From: Actinomyces sp.
Lineage (GTDB): Bacteria; Actinomycetota; Actinomycetes; Actinomycetales; Actinomycetaceae
Length of the DNA: 63,723 bases
Direction: 5' to 3'
Assembly (NCBI RefSeq): GCF_029851875.1
Contig: NZ_JARKVC010000003.1
Coordinates: 1-63,723, forward strand
Positions within the stretch are counted from its first letter, which is position 1; each line of letters starts with the position of its first letter. Both the position numbers and the translations under genes were made by a program. Positions 8,801-17,138 of the stretch are shown here, piece by piece. Under the pieces are notes generated by a model, which saw only the letters and a program-made list of their open reading frames with translations, did no database searches and had not been told where the DNA came from.

Positions 8801-10822
8801 TCAGTCCTGCCCAGCGGGATCGAGGTTGTCCACGTGCACGGCGGTGCGCAGGTCCTCACCGGTGGGCAGGTGCCACACCTGGGTGTAGAAGCTGAGCTCG
8901 GCCTCCAGGGCACGGTGGATGTTGGAGGCCGAGCGGAAGCCGTGGCCCTCGCCCTGGAAGACCTCCAGCGCCACCGGCAGACCCTGGTCCGCTACCGCCC
9001 GGTAGAGGGTCGTGGCCTGCTCCACGGGCACGATCGGGTCCTCGCTGCCCTGCAGGAGCAGCAGCGGGGCGTGGATGTCGCTGACGTGGGAGATCGGGGA
9101 GCGCTCGGTCAGGACCGGGTCCTCGGTGTCCCTGGCCCCGACCAGGGTGTGGATGTAGCGAGACTCGAACTTGTGAGTCGTGCGAGCCATCTGCGACAGG
9201 TCGGTGACCCCGAAGCAGGAGGTGGCTGCAGAGAAGACGTCGGAGCGGATGAGGCTGGACAGCACGGTGAAGCCACCGGCTGAGGAGCCGCGCACCGCCA
9301 TCCGGCTCGGGTCCACCAGGCCCTGCCCAGCCAGGTAGCGGGCGCCGCCTACCACGTCGTCGACGTCGACCAGCCCCCAGGCTCCGTTGAGGGCCTTGCG
9401 GTAGGAGCTCCCGTAGCCGGTCGAGCCGCGGTAGTTGACGTCGAGGTAGGCGAATCCCCGGCTGGTCCAGTACTGCACGCGCAGGTCGTAGCCGGGGCGC
9501 GAGGCCGCTGTCGGCCCGCCGTGGACGTTGACGATGAGCGGAGGGAGCTCACCGTCCGGCCCGGTGTAGCAGGCCGAGGCCGGAGGGTAGAAGAAGCCGT
9601 GCGCGGTGGCGCCGTCGCAGGTCGGCCAGGACACGGGCTCGGGGAAGGAGACGCCGATCGACTCCGGGTCCAGCTCGCCGGAGTCACGCAGCACCTGCAC
9701 CCCGCCGTGGCCGACCTCGATGATCGCCGGCAGGCAGTGCTCGTTGCCGGCCAGCATGACGACCCGCCCGGAGGAGGACGAGGCGACGTTGCTCAGCGGC
9801 TGCCAGCCCACGTTCCACTCCTCCAGCTCGCCGTTGGCCAGACGGATGGTGCCCAGGTGCCACACCGCGTCGCGGGCCCAGGAGGCGATGAGGTGCTCGC
9901 CGTCCAGGACGTCGAAGTGGTGAGGCCCCAGCTGCCATGCCGGGAAGGTGAAGGTGGCCTCGGCCGGGTGGAGGGGACGGGTGCGCAGCTGCTGGGTCCA
10001 CCCCTCGCGGTTGGTGCCGCGGCGCGGGAAGCCCTCGGTGCGGTAGAGGTTCCAGAAGCCTGAGCCGTTGGCGACGTGGACGAGGTCGCACTCCTCGGTC
10101 CAGCGCGGCTCGGACACGGAGTGGCCCTCGCCCCCGTCCAGCACGGTCTGGGAGCCGATGGTGCCGTCTGGCCGGAGGTCACCGACGTGGAGGACCGCCT
10201 CGTCCCAGGGCATCGAGGGGTGGTCCCAGGTGATCCAGGCCAGGTGCTCGCCGTCGGGGGAGAGAGCGGGGGAGGTGACGAAGTCCGTACCGGACACGAG
10301 CGTGCGCACGGGCGAGTCGTCACGTGCGGCCGAGCCGTCCAGCGGGACCGCCACAAGGGTGTTGACCGGCTCGCCGCCGCCGCGGTGGTCCTCGCGCACG
10401 GCGTAGACCAGGCCGCGGGCGGTGTCGATCTCCAGGTCCCCGTGACGCACGTCCCCGTAGATCGTCAGCGGCACCAGGCCACGCAGGCGGTGGTTGACGT
10501 CATAGCGGTAGAGCCGGCCGTCTGCGGCGTGGGAGACGACGATGATGCCCGAGTCGACGGCGTAGGCGCGCCCGCCGTACTCGTGGACGCCGGTGCGCAC
10601 GTCCACCAGCTCGTCGGAGGGCGTCAGCGGCAGGACCTCTCCGACCTGGCCGTCACCGTCACGACGCAGCAGGACCTGGCGCCCGGCCTGGGAGGCACGC
10701 TGCTCGACCCAGTAGGTGTCCGGGCCGTCCACGCGCACCTGTGACAGCGTCACCGTGCGCGTGGTGATCGTGCCCGGCGAGATGGGCGAGGGCCAGGTGC
10801 CGAAGGGGGCGGTGGTGCTCAT
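8801..10822 (-). CDS. S9-family prolyl oligopeptidase-type serine peptidase
   Basis: Protein of 673 residues with an N-terminal beta-propeller and a C-terminal alpha/beta-hydrolase domain. The catalytic serine is in VRGSSAGGFTVLSS, the acid in LQGSEDPIVP and the histidine in GEGHGFRSASN. No signal peptide is visible, so it is likely cytosolic and trims peptides after proline or as an acylaminoacyl peptidase. I choose the ATG at 10822 (MSTTAPFGTW) because AGGAG lies six bases upstream; the open frame extends 36 codons further without support. It is followed by the ClC gene in the same transcript. Confidence 0.92.
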   Translation of the reverse strand: MSTTAPFGTWPSPISPGTITTRTVTLSQVRVDGPDTYWVEQRASQAGRQVLLRRDGDGQVGEVLPLTPSDELVDVRTGVHEYGGRAYAVDSGIIVVSHAADGRLYRYDVNHRLRGLVPLTIYGDVRHGDLEIDTARGLVYAVREDHRGGGEPVNTLVAVPLDGSAARDDSPVRTLVSGTDFVTSPALSPDGEHLAWITWDHPSMPWDEAVLHVGDLRPDGTIGSQTVLDGGEGHSVSEPRWTEECDLVHVANGSGFWNLYRTEGFPRRGTNREGWTQQLRTRPLHPAEATFTFPAWQLGPHHFDVLDGEHLIASWARDAVWHLGTIRLANGELEEWNVGWQPLSNVASSSSGRVVMLAGNEHCLPAIIEVGHGGVQVLRDSGELDPESIGVSFPEPVSWPTCDGATAHGFFYPPASACYTGPDGELPPLIVNVHGGPTAASRPGYDLRVQYWTSRGFAYLDVNYRGSTGYGSSYRKALNGAWGLVDVDDVVGGARYLAGQGLVDPSRMAVRGSSAGGFTVLSSLIRSDVFSAATSCFGVTDLSQMARTTHKFESRYIHTLVGARDTEDPVLTERSPISHVSDIHAPLLLLQGSEDPIVPVEQATTLYRAVADQGLPVALEVFQGEGHGFRSASNIHRALEAELSFYTQVWHLPTGEDLRTAVHVDNLDPAGQD

Positions 10823-11131
10823 GGGGTGCTCCTGTCCGTGAGGCTGGTGCGTCGCGTCGGGCCGCGGTGAGGCTGCGTGACGCGCGCCATGCCACACCCT
10901 ACGTGCTTGTGCGTCTCGTCGGTGACACACGGCGTGCCCGGCGGCAGCAGGTGCGGCCGCTGAGCGCCTATGCTGTGGTGCCTAGGTGCCGACCGCGCAG
11001 GCTGACCGTGCAGGCTGACTGTGCAGGTCGGCGGCCGTACCACAGGCACAGATGGCAGCCGCGGCAGCCACAGCAGCCTGCGCACACTCGCACGGTGCGT
11101 GGGCACAGGACCAGTCGGGAGGACGACGGCG
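10823..11131. other. divergent intergenic region between the S9 peptidase and dxs
   Basis: About 310 bases that must hold two divergent promoters. A TATGCT at 10969-10974 could be the -10 for dxs and a TAGGGT (minus strand, near 10900) the -10 for the peptidase. Neither has a convincing -35. No repeat, small gene or strong hairpin is seen. Confidence 0.4.
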
Positions 11132-13168
11132 ATGAACCTGAGCACGCAGGCTCCCGGCTCGCGTCAGGACCGTCCGCGCCAGGGCGCGGGCACCGCCGCG
11201 CGCGAGGCCCTGCCGGCCACGCCGCTGCTGTCCTCGATCCGGCGCCCCGGCGACCTTCGTCGCCTGACGAGCGAGGACCTGGCCGCGCTGGCCGAGGAGA
11301 TCCGGGCCTACCTGGTGGCCACGGTGGCCCGCACCGGCGGTCACCTGGGTCCTAACCTCGGTGTGGTGGAGCTGACGCTCGCGGTGCACCGGGTCTTCAG
11401 CTCGCCTCGCGACACCATTGTCTTCGACACCGGGCACCAGGCCTACGTCCACAAGCTGCTGACCGGACGCCAGGACTTCAGCCACCTGCGCGAGCGTGGC
11501 GGGCTCTCCGGCTACCCGGCGCGCTCGGAGTCGGTCCACGACGTGGTGGAGAACTCCCACGCCTCGACCGCCCTGTCCTGGGCCGACGGGATAGCCCGGG
11601 CCAACCACCTGGCCCACCGTGAGGACCGGCACGTGGTGGCGGTGATCGGCGACGGCGCCATGACCGGCGGCATGGCCTGGGAGGCCCTCAACAACATCGC
11701 GGACTCGGTGGACAAGCACCTGGTCGTCGTCGTCAACGACAACGGCCGCTCCTACGCCCCGACCATCGGAGGCCTCGCCCACCACCTGGACGCGCTGCGG
11801 ACCAACCCTGGCTACGAGCGGATGCTGTCAACCGTCAGGAAGGGGCTGCTGAGCCAGGGGCCACCAGGACGTGCCGCCTACGACGCCCTGCACGGGCTCA
11901 AGCGGGGGCTGAAGGACGTGCTGGTGCCCTCCGCCTTCTTCGAGGACCTGGGGATCAAGTACACCGGCCCCGTGGACGGGCACGACGAGACGGCCCTTGA
12001 GTTCGCGCTCACCCGGGCCCGTGAGTACGCCGAGCCGGTCATCGTCCACGTCATCACGCAGAAGGGGCGTGGCTACACCCCGGCTGAGGAGGACGTGGCC
12101 GATCGTTTCCACGCGGTGGGCAGGATCCACCCGGAGACCGGGCTGCCGGTGGTGCCCGAGCGCTTCGGCTGGACCGCCGTCTTCGCTGAGGAGGTCCTGG
12201 AGCTGGCGCGCGGCGACGAGCGGATCGTGGGTGTCACGGCCGCCATGCAGCAGCCGGTCGGGCTCCAGCCCCTGGCCGACGCGATGCCCGAGCGCGTCAT
12301 CGACGTCGGCATCGCTGAGCAGCACGCGCTCACGGCGGCTGCCGGCATGGCCTTTGCCGGCATGCACCCGGTGGTCGCGCTGTACGCCACCTTCCTCAAC
12401 CGTGCCTTCGACCAGCTCCTCATGGACGTGGCCCTCCACCGGGCCGGGGTGACGGTGGTCCTGGACCGTGCGGGCCTGACCGGCACGGACGGTGCCAGCC
12501 ACAACGGGACGTGGGACATGGCGCTGCTGTCTCACGTGCCAGGCCTGCGCCTGGCCGCGCCCCGCGACGAGCAGACCCTGCGCCAGGCGCTGCGCACGGC
12601 GGTGGAGACCCAGGACGGGCCGACCGTCCTGCGCTACGCCAAGGGGGCGCTTCCCGCGCCCCAGCCGGTCCTGCGCACGCTCGGCGGGCAGGACGACCCC
12701 TTCGAGGCGCTCGACGTGCTGGTCGACGCCACTGAAGGGCAGGCGCGCGGCGCCGTGGTCATCGTCGGTATCGGGGCGATGGCTCCTGCCGCCCTCCAGG
12801 CCGGTGCCCGGCTGGCTGAGCAGGGCGAGCCGGTCCTCGTGGTCAGCCCTCGCTGGGCGATCCCGGTGCCCCAGAACCTGGTCGACCTCGTCGCGCGCTC
12901 TCGCGGCGCCGTCGTCGTCGAGGACGGGCTGGTCGAGGGCGGTATCGGCTCCCAGCTGCGTGACGCGCTGGAGGACCGGTGGACCGGCCTGGAGGACGAC
13001 GGCGAGGCTGCCGCGGCCGACGGGCGTCCTCCGCTCGTGGCGCGCGTCGGCGTGCCGCGTCGCTTCCTGGACACGGCCTCCCGCGACCAGCTGCTGGCTG
13101 ACTTCGGGATGGACGCCGAGGGCGTTGCCGCTGCCGCGCGACGGGTCCTGCGTGGCGCGAGGGCCTGA
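11132..13168 (+). CDS. dxs: 1-deoxy-D-xylulose-5-phosphate synthase
   Basis: First enzyme of the MEP isoprenoid pathway: it condenses pyruvate with glyceraldehyde 3-phosphate using thiamine diphosphate. The 678 residues show the DXS start LSSIRRPGDLRRL, the ThDP-binding GDGAMTGGMAWEALNN segment, and the transketolase pyrimidine domain with DVGIAEQHALTAAAGMA. The start ATG is chosen because GGGAGG lies nine bases upstream; the frame stays open for 37 more codons but without a ribosome-binding site. It stands alone, followed after 325 bases by pflB. Confidence 0.96.
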   Translation: MNLSTQAPGSRQDRPRQGAGTAAREALPATPLLSSIRRPGDLRRLTSEDLAALAEEIRAYLVATVARTGGHLGPNLGVVELTLAVHRVFSSPRDTIVFDTGHQAYVHKLLTGRQDFSHLRERGGLSGYPARSESVHDVVENSHASTALSWADGIARANHLAHREDRHVVAVIGDGAMTGGMAWEALNNIADSVDKHLVVVVNDNGRSYAPTIGGLAHHLDALRTNPGYERMLSTVRKGLLSQGPPGRAAYDALHGLKRGLKDVLVPSAFFEDLGIKYTGPVDGHDETALEFALTRAREYAEPVIVHVITQKGRGYTPAEEDVADRFHAVGRIHPETGLPVVPERFGWTAVFAEEVLELARGDERIVGVTAAMQQPVGLQPLADAMPERVIDVGIAEQHALTAAAGMAFAGMHPVVALYATFLNRAFDQLLMDVALHRAGVTVVLDRAGLTGTDGASHNGTWDMALLSHVPGLRLAAPRDEQTLRQALRTAVETQDGPTVLRYAKGALPAPQPVLRTLGGQDDPFEALDVLVDATEGQARGAVVIVGIGAMAPAALQAGARLAEQGEPVLVVSPRWAIPVPQNLVDLVARSRGAVVVEDGLVEGGIGSQLRDALEDRWTGLEDDGEAAAADGRPPLVARVGVPRRFLDTASRDQLLADFGMDAEGVAAAARRVLRGARA

Positions 13169-13236
13169 GGGGCCGACGGGCCGCAAGGGGGACCTTTGCC
13201 CGCGCTGCCGCTGTCCGGCCTGCGCCGCCGACATGT

Positions 13237-13248
13237 GGGACTAAAGTC
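13237..13248 (+). promoter_or_regulatory. DosR/DevR-like box upstream of pflB
   Basis: GGGACTAAAGTC matches the 12-bp core of the mycobacterial DosR box (consensus TTSGGGACTWWAGTCCCSAA); the right half-site beyond the core is poor. It lies 256 bases before pflB, an enzyme that works only without oxygen. Control by a DosR/NarL-type response regulator is an inference. Confidence 0.5.
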
Positions 13249-13264
13249 TGATTTGTCCTGTCAT

Positions 13265-13300
13265 CGCGCTCCTAGCCCGAGGCTTGCGCCACGGAGCGCG
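13265..13300 (+). terminator. possible stem-loop after dxs
   Basis: CGCGCTCC at 13265-13272 pairs with GGAGCGCG at 13293-13300 across a 20-base loop. There is no U tract, and the long loop makes this a weak terminator candidate. Confidence 0.3.
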
Positions 13301-13366
13301 GCGGCGGGGGAGTAGGACGGAGTGCCTAGTGATTCCCCTGTGAGTGATCCCACCGGTGTCGACCGT

Positions 13367-13403
13367 GTGAAAGGTTCACCTGGGCCACGCGGGCGCATAC
13401 CCT
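13367..13403 (+). promoter_or_regulatory. putative pflB promoter with overlapping dyad
   Basis: TTCACC (13375-13380) and TACCCT (13398-13403) are separated by 17 bases. The -35 is the right half of the inverted repeat GTGAA-AGG-TTCAC (13367-13379), which could be an operator. Transcription would start about 84 bases before pflB. The promoter hexamers are only moderate matches. Confidence 0.4.
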
Positions 13404-13493
13404 GGTGCCGACGGCGCGAGGACGTGCCGCAGCGCCCCACAAGGGCGGACACCATCGGGTGGCCAACCGCCACCCACCTACAGGAGGGCACGG

Positions 13494-15614
13494 ATGACCA
13501 CCGAGGTCACAGCATCCGCCACCGCGGACGAGAGCACCAGCCGCGACGCATGGGAGGGGTTCGTCAAGGGCTCCTGGTCGCAGGGGATCGACGTCCGCGA
13601 CTTCATCCAGCGCAACTACACCCCCTACGACGGCGACGCCTCGTTCCTTGCCGGTGCGACCGACAAGACCCTGCGCCTGTGGGACACCCTGGAGGAGAAC
13701 TACCTCAAGGAGGAGCGCAAGGTCCGTATCCTCGACGTCGACACCCACACGCCGTCGGACATCGACGCCTTCCCGGCCGGCTACATCTCCGAGGACGACG
13801 ACGTCGTCGTCGGCCTGCAGACCGACTCCCCGCTCAAGCGCGCCATGATGCCCAACGGCGGCTGGCGCATGGTGGCCCAGGCCATCAAGGAGGCGGGCAA
13901 GGAGATCGACCCTGAGGCCCAGAAGATCTTCACCCGCTACCGCAAGACCCACAACGACGCGGTCTTCGACATCTACACCCCGCGCATCCGTGCCGCCCGC
14001 TCCTCCCACATCATCACCGGCCTGCCCGACGCCTACGGCCGCGGCCGCATCATCGGCGACTACCGTCGCGTGGCCCTGTACGGCGTCGACTACCTCATCG
14101 AGGAGAAGCAGAAGGCCAAGGACGCCGTCGCGGACAAGCCCTTCTCCGAGCACTGGGCCCGCTACCGCGAGGAGCACGCCGAGCAGATCAAGGCCCTGAA
14201 GAAGCTCAAGGTCATGGCCGCCTCCTACGGCTATGACATCTCGGGCCCGGCCAAGGACGCCCACGAGGCCGTCCAGTGGACCTACTTCGCCTACCTGGCC
14301 TCCGTGAAGTCCCAGGACGGCGCCGCCATGTCCATCGGTCGCCTGTCGGCCTTCCTGGACATCTACTTCGAGCGCGACCTGCGTGAGGGAGTCATCGACG
14401 AGACCTACGCCCAGGAGCTCATCGACAACTTTGTCATGAAGCTGCGCATCACCCGCTTCCTGCGCACCACCGACTACGACCAGATCTTCTCCGGCGACCC
14501 CTACTGGGCCACCTGGTCTGACGCCGGCTTCGGTGAGGACGGCCGCCCGCTGGTGACCAAGACCTCCTTCCGTCTGCTGCAGACCCTGCGCAACCTCGGC
14601 CCGGCCCCTGAGCCGAACATCACGATCTTCTGGGACGAGAAGCTGCCGCAGGGCTACAAGGACTTCTGCGCGCTGATCTCGATCACGACCTCCTCCATCC
14701 AGTACGAGGCCGACGAGCAGATCCGCGAGCACTGGGGCGACGACGCCGCGATCGCCTGCTGCGTGTCCCCGATGCGCGTGGGCAAGCAGATGCAGTTCTT
14801 CGGCGCCCGCGTGAACTCCGCCAAGGCGCTGCTCTACGCCATCAACGGCGGTCGCGACGAGATGACCGGTAAGCAGGTCGTCACCGGCCTGCCCGGTATC
14901 GAGGGCGACGGCCCGCTGGACTTTGACGAGGTCTGGGACAAGTACGAGAAGATGCTCGACTGGGTGGTCGCCACCTACGTCGAGGCCCTCAACATCATCC
15001 ACTACTGCCACGACCGCTACGCCTACGAGTCCATCGAGATGGCCCTGCACGACTCTGAGATCGTGCGCACCATGGGCTGCGGTATCGCTGGCCTGTCCAT
15101 CGTGGCCGACTCGCTGTCCGCCATCAAGTACGCCAAGGTCACGCCTGTTCGCGACGAGACCGGCCTCGTGGTCGACTACGTCACTGAGGGTGACTTCCCG
15201 ATCTACGGCAACGACGACGACCGCGCCGACGAGATCGCGGCCACCGTGGTCCACACGATCATGTCCAAGATCAAGGCTCAGCCTTTCTACCGTGACGCGA
15301 TCCCGACCCAGTCGGTCCTGACGATCACCTCGAACGTCGTCTACGGCAAGGCCACCGGCTCCTTCCCGTCCGGGCACCAGAAGGGCACCCCCTTCGCCCC
15401 CGGTGCCAACCCGGAGAACGGCATGGACACCCACGGCATGGTGGCCTCCATGCTGAGCGTGGGCAAGCTGGACTACAACGACGCCCTCGACGGTATCTCT
15501 CTCACCAACACGATCACCCCGCAGGGCCTGGGCCGCACGCTGGAGGAGCGCGTGTCCAACCTCGTGGGCATCCTCGACGCGGGCTTCGTTCCCGAGGACT
15601 CCGTCGAGGCCTGA
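13494..15614 (+). CDS. pflB: pyruvate formate-lyase catalytic chain lacking the glycyl-radical segment
   Basis: Converts pyruvate and CoA to acetyl-CoA and formate during anaerobic growth. The adjacent active-site cysteines Cys422-Cys423 lie in AIACCVSPMRVG, and the conserved SNVVYGKATGSFPSG block is present near the C-terminus. The protein has 706 residues and stops after ILDAGFVPEDSVEA. That is just before the roughly 55-residue C-terminal region which, in E. coli PflB (759 residues), carries the glycyl radical (RVSGYAV). The missing part is encoded separately by the gene 102 bases downstream. The start ATG follows CAGGAGGGC. Without the partner protein this chain should be inactive. Confidence 0.94.
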   Translation: MTTEVTASATADESTSRDAWEGFVKGSWSQGIDVRDFIQRNYTPYDGDASFLAGATDKTLRLWDTLEENYLKEERKVRILDVDTHTPSDIDAFPAGYISEDDDVVVGLQTDSPLKRAMMPNGGWRMVAQAIKEAGKEIDPEAQKIFTRYRKTHNDAVFDIYTPRIRAARSSHIITGLPDAYGRGRIIGDYRRVALYGVDYLIEEKQKAKDAVADKPFSEHWARYREEHAEQIKALKKLKVMAASYGYDISGPAKDAHEAVQWTYFAYLASVKSQDGAAMSIGRLSAFLDIYFERDLREGVIDETYAQELIDNFVMKLRITRFLRTTDYDQIFSGDPYWATWSDAGFGEDGRPLVTKTSFRLLQTLRNLGPAPEPNITIFWDEKLPQGYKDFCALISITTSSIQYEADEQIREHWGDDAAIACCVSPMRVGKQMQFFGARVNSAKALLYAINGGRDEMTGKQVVTGLPGIEGDGPLDFDEVWDKYEKMLDWVVATYVEALNIIHYCHDRYAYESIEMALHDSEIVRTMGCGIAGLSIVADSLSAIKYAKVTPVRDETGLVVDYVTEGDFPIYGNDDDRADEIAATVVHTIMSKIKAQPFYRDAIPTQSVLTITSNVVYGKATGSFPSGHQKGTPFAPGANPENGMDTHGMVASMLSVGKLDYNDALDGISLTNTITPQGLGRTLEERVSNLVGILDAGFVPEDSVEA

Positions 15615-15631
15615 TCCCTCATGCGTCCACT

Positions 15632-15656
15632 CGCCGGCCGGCTGGGCCGGCCGGCG
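15632..15656 (+). promoter_or_regulatory. intercistronic hairpin between pflB and the glycyl-radical gene
   Basis: Perfect 11-bp inverted repeat (CGCCGGCCGGC) with a 3-base TGG centre and no U tract. It may act as an RNA stabiliser or processing site that sets different amounts of PflB and its radical partner, or as a partial terminator. Confidence 0.55.
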
Positions 15657-15670
15657 GGCAGGACAACCAC

Positions 15671-15686
15671 TCGACACTCGTGTCGA
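15671..15686. promoter_or_regulatory. dyad in front of the glycyl-radical gene
   Basis: TCGACAC-TC-GTGTCGA is a perfect 7-bp inverted repeat, 30 bases before the start codon. It may be an operator or a second small RNA hairpin. Confidence 0.4.
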
Positions 15687-15716
15687 AACACACCACTTGA
15701 ATGAAAGGGGCCACTC

Positions 15717-15962
15717 ATGGCCACGTACGAAGAGCGCCTTGCCTCGATGAAGGCTCAGCGTGAGGACAACGGCGGCGTCAAGGGCCTGTACCACGCCAAC
15801 ATCAACGTCCTGGACCGCAACACCCTCGAGGACGCGATGGAGCACCCGGAGAACTACCCGAACCTCACCGTTCGCGTCTCCGGCTACGCCGTCAACTTCG
15901 TCAAGCTCACCCGCGAGCAGCAGCTTGACGTCCTCAACCGCACCTTCCACGCCGGCGCCTGA
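15717..15962 (+). CDS. grcA: stand-alone glycyl-radical subunit of pyruvate formate-lyase
   Basis: An 81-residue protein that supplies the glycyl-radical loop missing from PflB. The segment [12 protein letters not shown] is the radical motif (Gly56), and [17 protein letters not shown] matches the extreme C-terminus of full-length PFL. The preceding [21 protein letters not shown] aligns with the linker after the PflB break point. E. coli GrcA/YfiD is a similar spare part that repairs oxygen-damaged PFL. Here it appears obligatory, because PflB has no such segment of its own. AAAGGGG lies seven bases before the ATG. The activase gene follows after 23 bases. Confidence 0.9.
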   Translation: MATYEERLASMKAQREDNGGVKGLYHANINVLDRNTLEDAMEHPENYPNLTVRVSGYAVNFVKLTREQQLDVLNRTFHAGA

Positions 15963-15985
15963 GCCGGCACGGGCGAAGGAGTCAG

Positions 15986-16870
15986 ATGAGTACCACTGAC
16001 ACTTCTGCCCCTGCAGCATCGGGCGGCCGGGACCAGGACTTCCTGGCCCCGGCCGCCCGCTTGCGCGGGGCGGGTATCGGAGGACTTGAGGAGCTGACCG
16101 ACATCGAGCGCTCGGACCGTCTGGCTCGCATGCGTGATGGCTCGCTCGGCTCGATCCACTCCTGGGAGCTGGTTACGGCGGTGGACGGCCCCGGCACACG
16201 GATGACCGTGTTCCTCAACGGCTGCCCGCTGCGCTGCCAGTACTGCCACAACCCGGACACCTTCCTCATGAAGGACGGCGAGCCGGTGGAGGCGGAGGAG
16301 CTGCTGCGGCGCATGAGGCGTTACAGGGGCGTCTTCCGCGCCTCCAAGGGCGGCATCACCCTGTCTGGCGGAGAGGTGCTGATGCAGCCTGCCTTTGCAG
16401 GGCGGCTGCTGGAGGGCGCCAAGAAGATGGGGATCCACACCTGCATCGACACCTCCGGGTTCCTGGGCGCCAACGCGAGCGACGAGATGCTGGACAACAT
16501 CGACCTGGTGCTGCTCGACGTCAAGAGCGGCGACGAGGAGACCTACAAGCGCGTCACCGGGCGTCAGCTTGCCCCCACGATCGCCTTCGGCGACCGGCTG
16601 GCTGCCAGGGGCATTGAGATCTGGGCGCGCTTCGTGCTTGTGCCGGGGCTGACCGATGACCCCGGCAATATCGAGAAGGTCGCCCAGATCATTGAACGGT
16701 GGAAGGACGTTGTCTCTCGGGTCGAGGTCCTGCCTTTCCACCAGATGGGCACGGACAAGTGGGACGCGCTGGGGCTGAGCTACACCCTGCGCGAGGTCGC
16801 CCCGCCCTCGCCGGAGCTGGTGGAGTCCACCCGCGAGGTCTTCCGCGCCCACGGCTTCACCGTGCACTGA
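15986..16870 (+). CDS. pflA: pyruvate formate-lyase activating enzyme (radical SAM)
   Basis: Uses S-adenosylmethionine and a [4Fe-4S] cluster to take a hydrogen from the glycine of the radical subunit. The CxxxCxxC cluster motif is NGCPLRCQYCHNP (Cys80, Cys84, Cys87), preceded by VDGPGTRMTVFLNG. At 294 residues it is longer than E. coli PflA (246) because of an extra N-terminal stretch of about 45 residues, ending near ERSDRLARMRDG. AAGGAG precedes the ATG. As last gene of the pflB-grcA-pflA operon, its partner here should be the separate radical protein rather than PflB itself, which may explain the added N-terminus. Confidence 0.95.
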   Translation: MSTTDTSAPAASGGRDQDFLAPAARLRGAGIGGLEELTDIERSDRLARMRDGSLGSIHSWELVTAVDGPGTRMTVFLNGCPLRCQYCHNPDTFLMKDGEPVEAEELLRRMRRYRGVFRASKGGITLSGGEVLMQPAFAGRLLEGAKKMGIHTCIDTSGFLGANASDEMLDNIDLVLLDVKSGDEETYKRVTGRQLAPTIAFGDRLAARGIEIWARFVLVPGLTDDPGNIEKVAQIIERWKDVVSRVEVLPFHQMGTDKWDALGLSYTLREVAPPSPELVESTREVFRAHGFTVH

Positions 16871-16973
16871 ATCGGGTGCGCAGGGTGCTCGCGACGCTGA
16901 GGCCCAGGGCCCCGGAGCCGGGCCGCCACCAGCAGGAGCAGCCGACTGATGTGCGGGCGTGTTCTTCTCCCGT

Positions 16974-17124
16974 GCTGTTCTTGTCCCGGAGCTGTTCTTG
17001 AGCTGATGCTGTGCTGTTCTTGAGTTGTCCTCGTCTCGGAGCTGTTCTTGAGCTGTTCTCGTCTCGGAGCTGTTCTTGCGCGGTTCTTGTCCCGGAGCCG
17101 TTCTCGCCTTGCCCTCGTCCTGCC
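16974..17124. repeat. 28-bp imperfect tandem repeats
   Basis: Four units starting at 17013, 17041, 17069 and 17097 share the pattern GCTGTTCTTG...CTCGTCTCGGA with exactly 28-bp period; two shorter partial units lie before them. Each unit contains two related sub-motifs 17 and 11 bases apart. The period is not a multiple of three, so the array is not a protein repeat. It directly precedes the first phased palindromic array. Confidence 0.75.
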
Positions 17125-17138
17125 CTCAGGCGGTGGCA

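Noticed and set aside
13366..13380. CRP/GlxR site TGTGA-N6-TCACA upstream of pflB
   Set aside because: The spacing between half-sites is one base short and the outer base pair is missing, so it is described only as a dyad.
13326..16019. Very long open frame antisense to pflB and its neighbours
   Set aside because: It mirrors the codon structure of conserved genes on the other strand; in such GC-rich DNA long antisense frames are expected. It has no recognisable domain.
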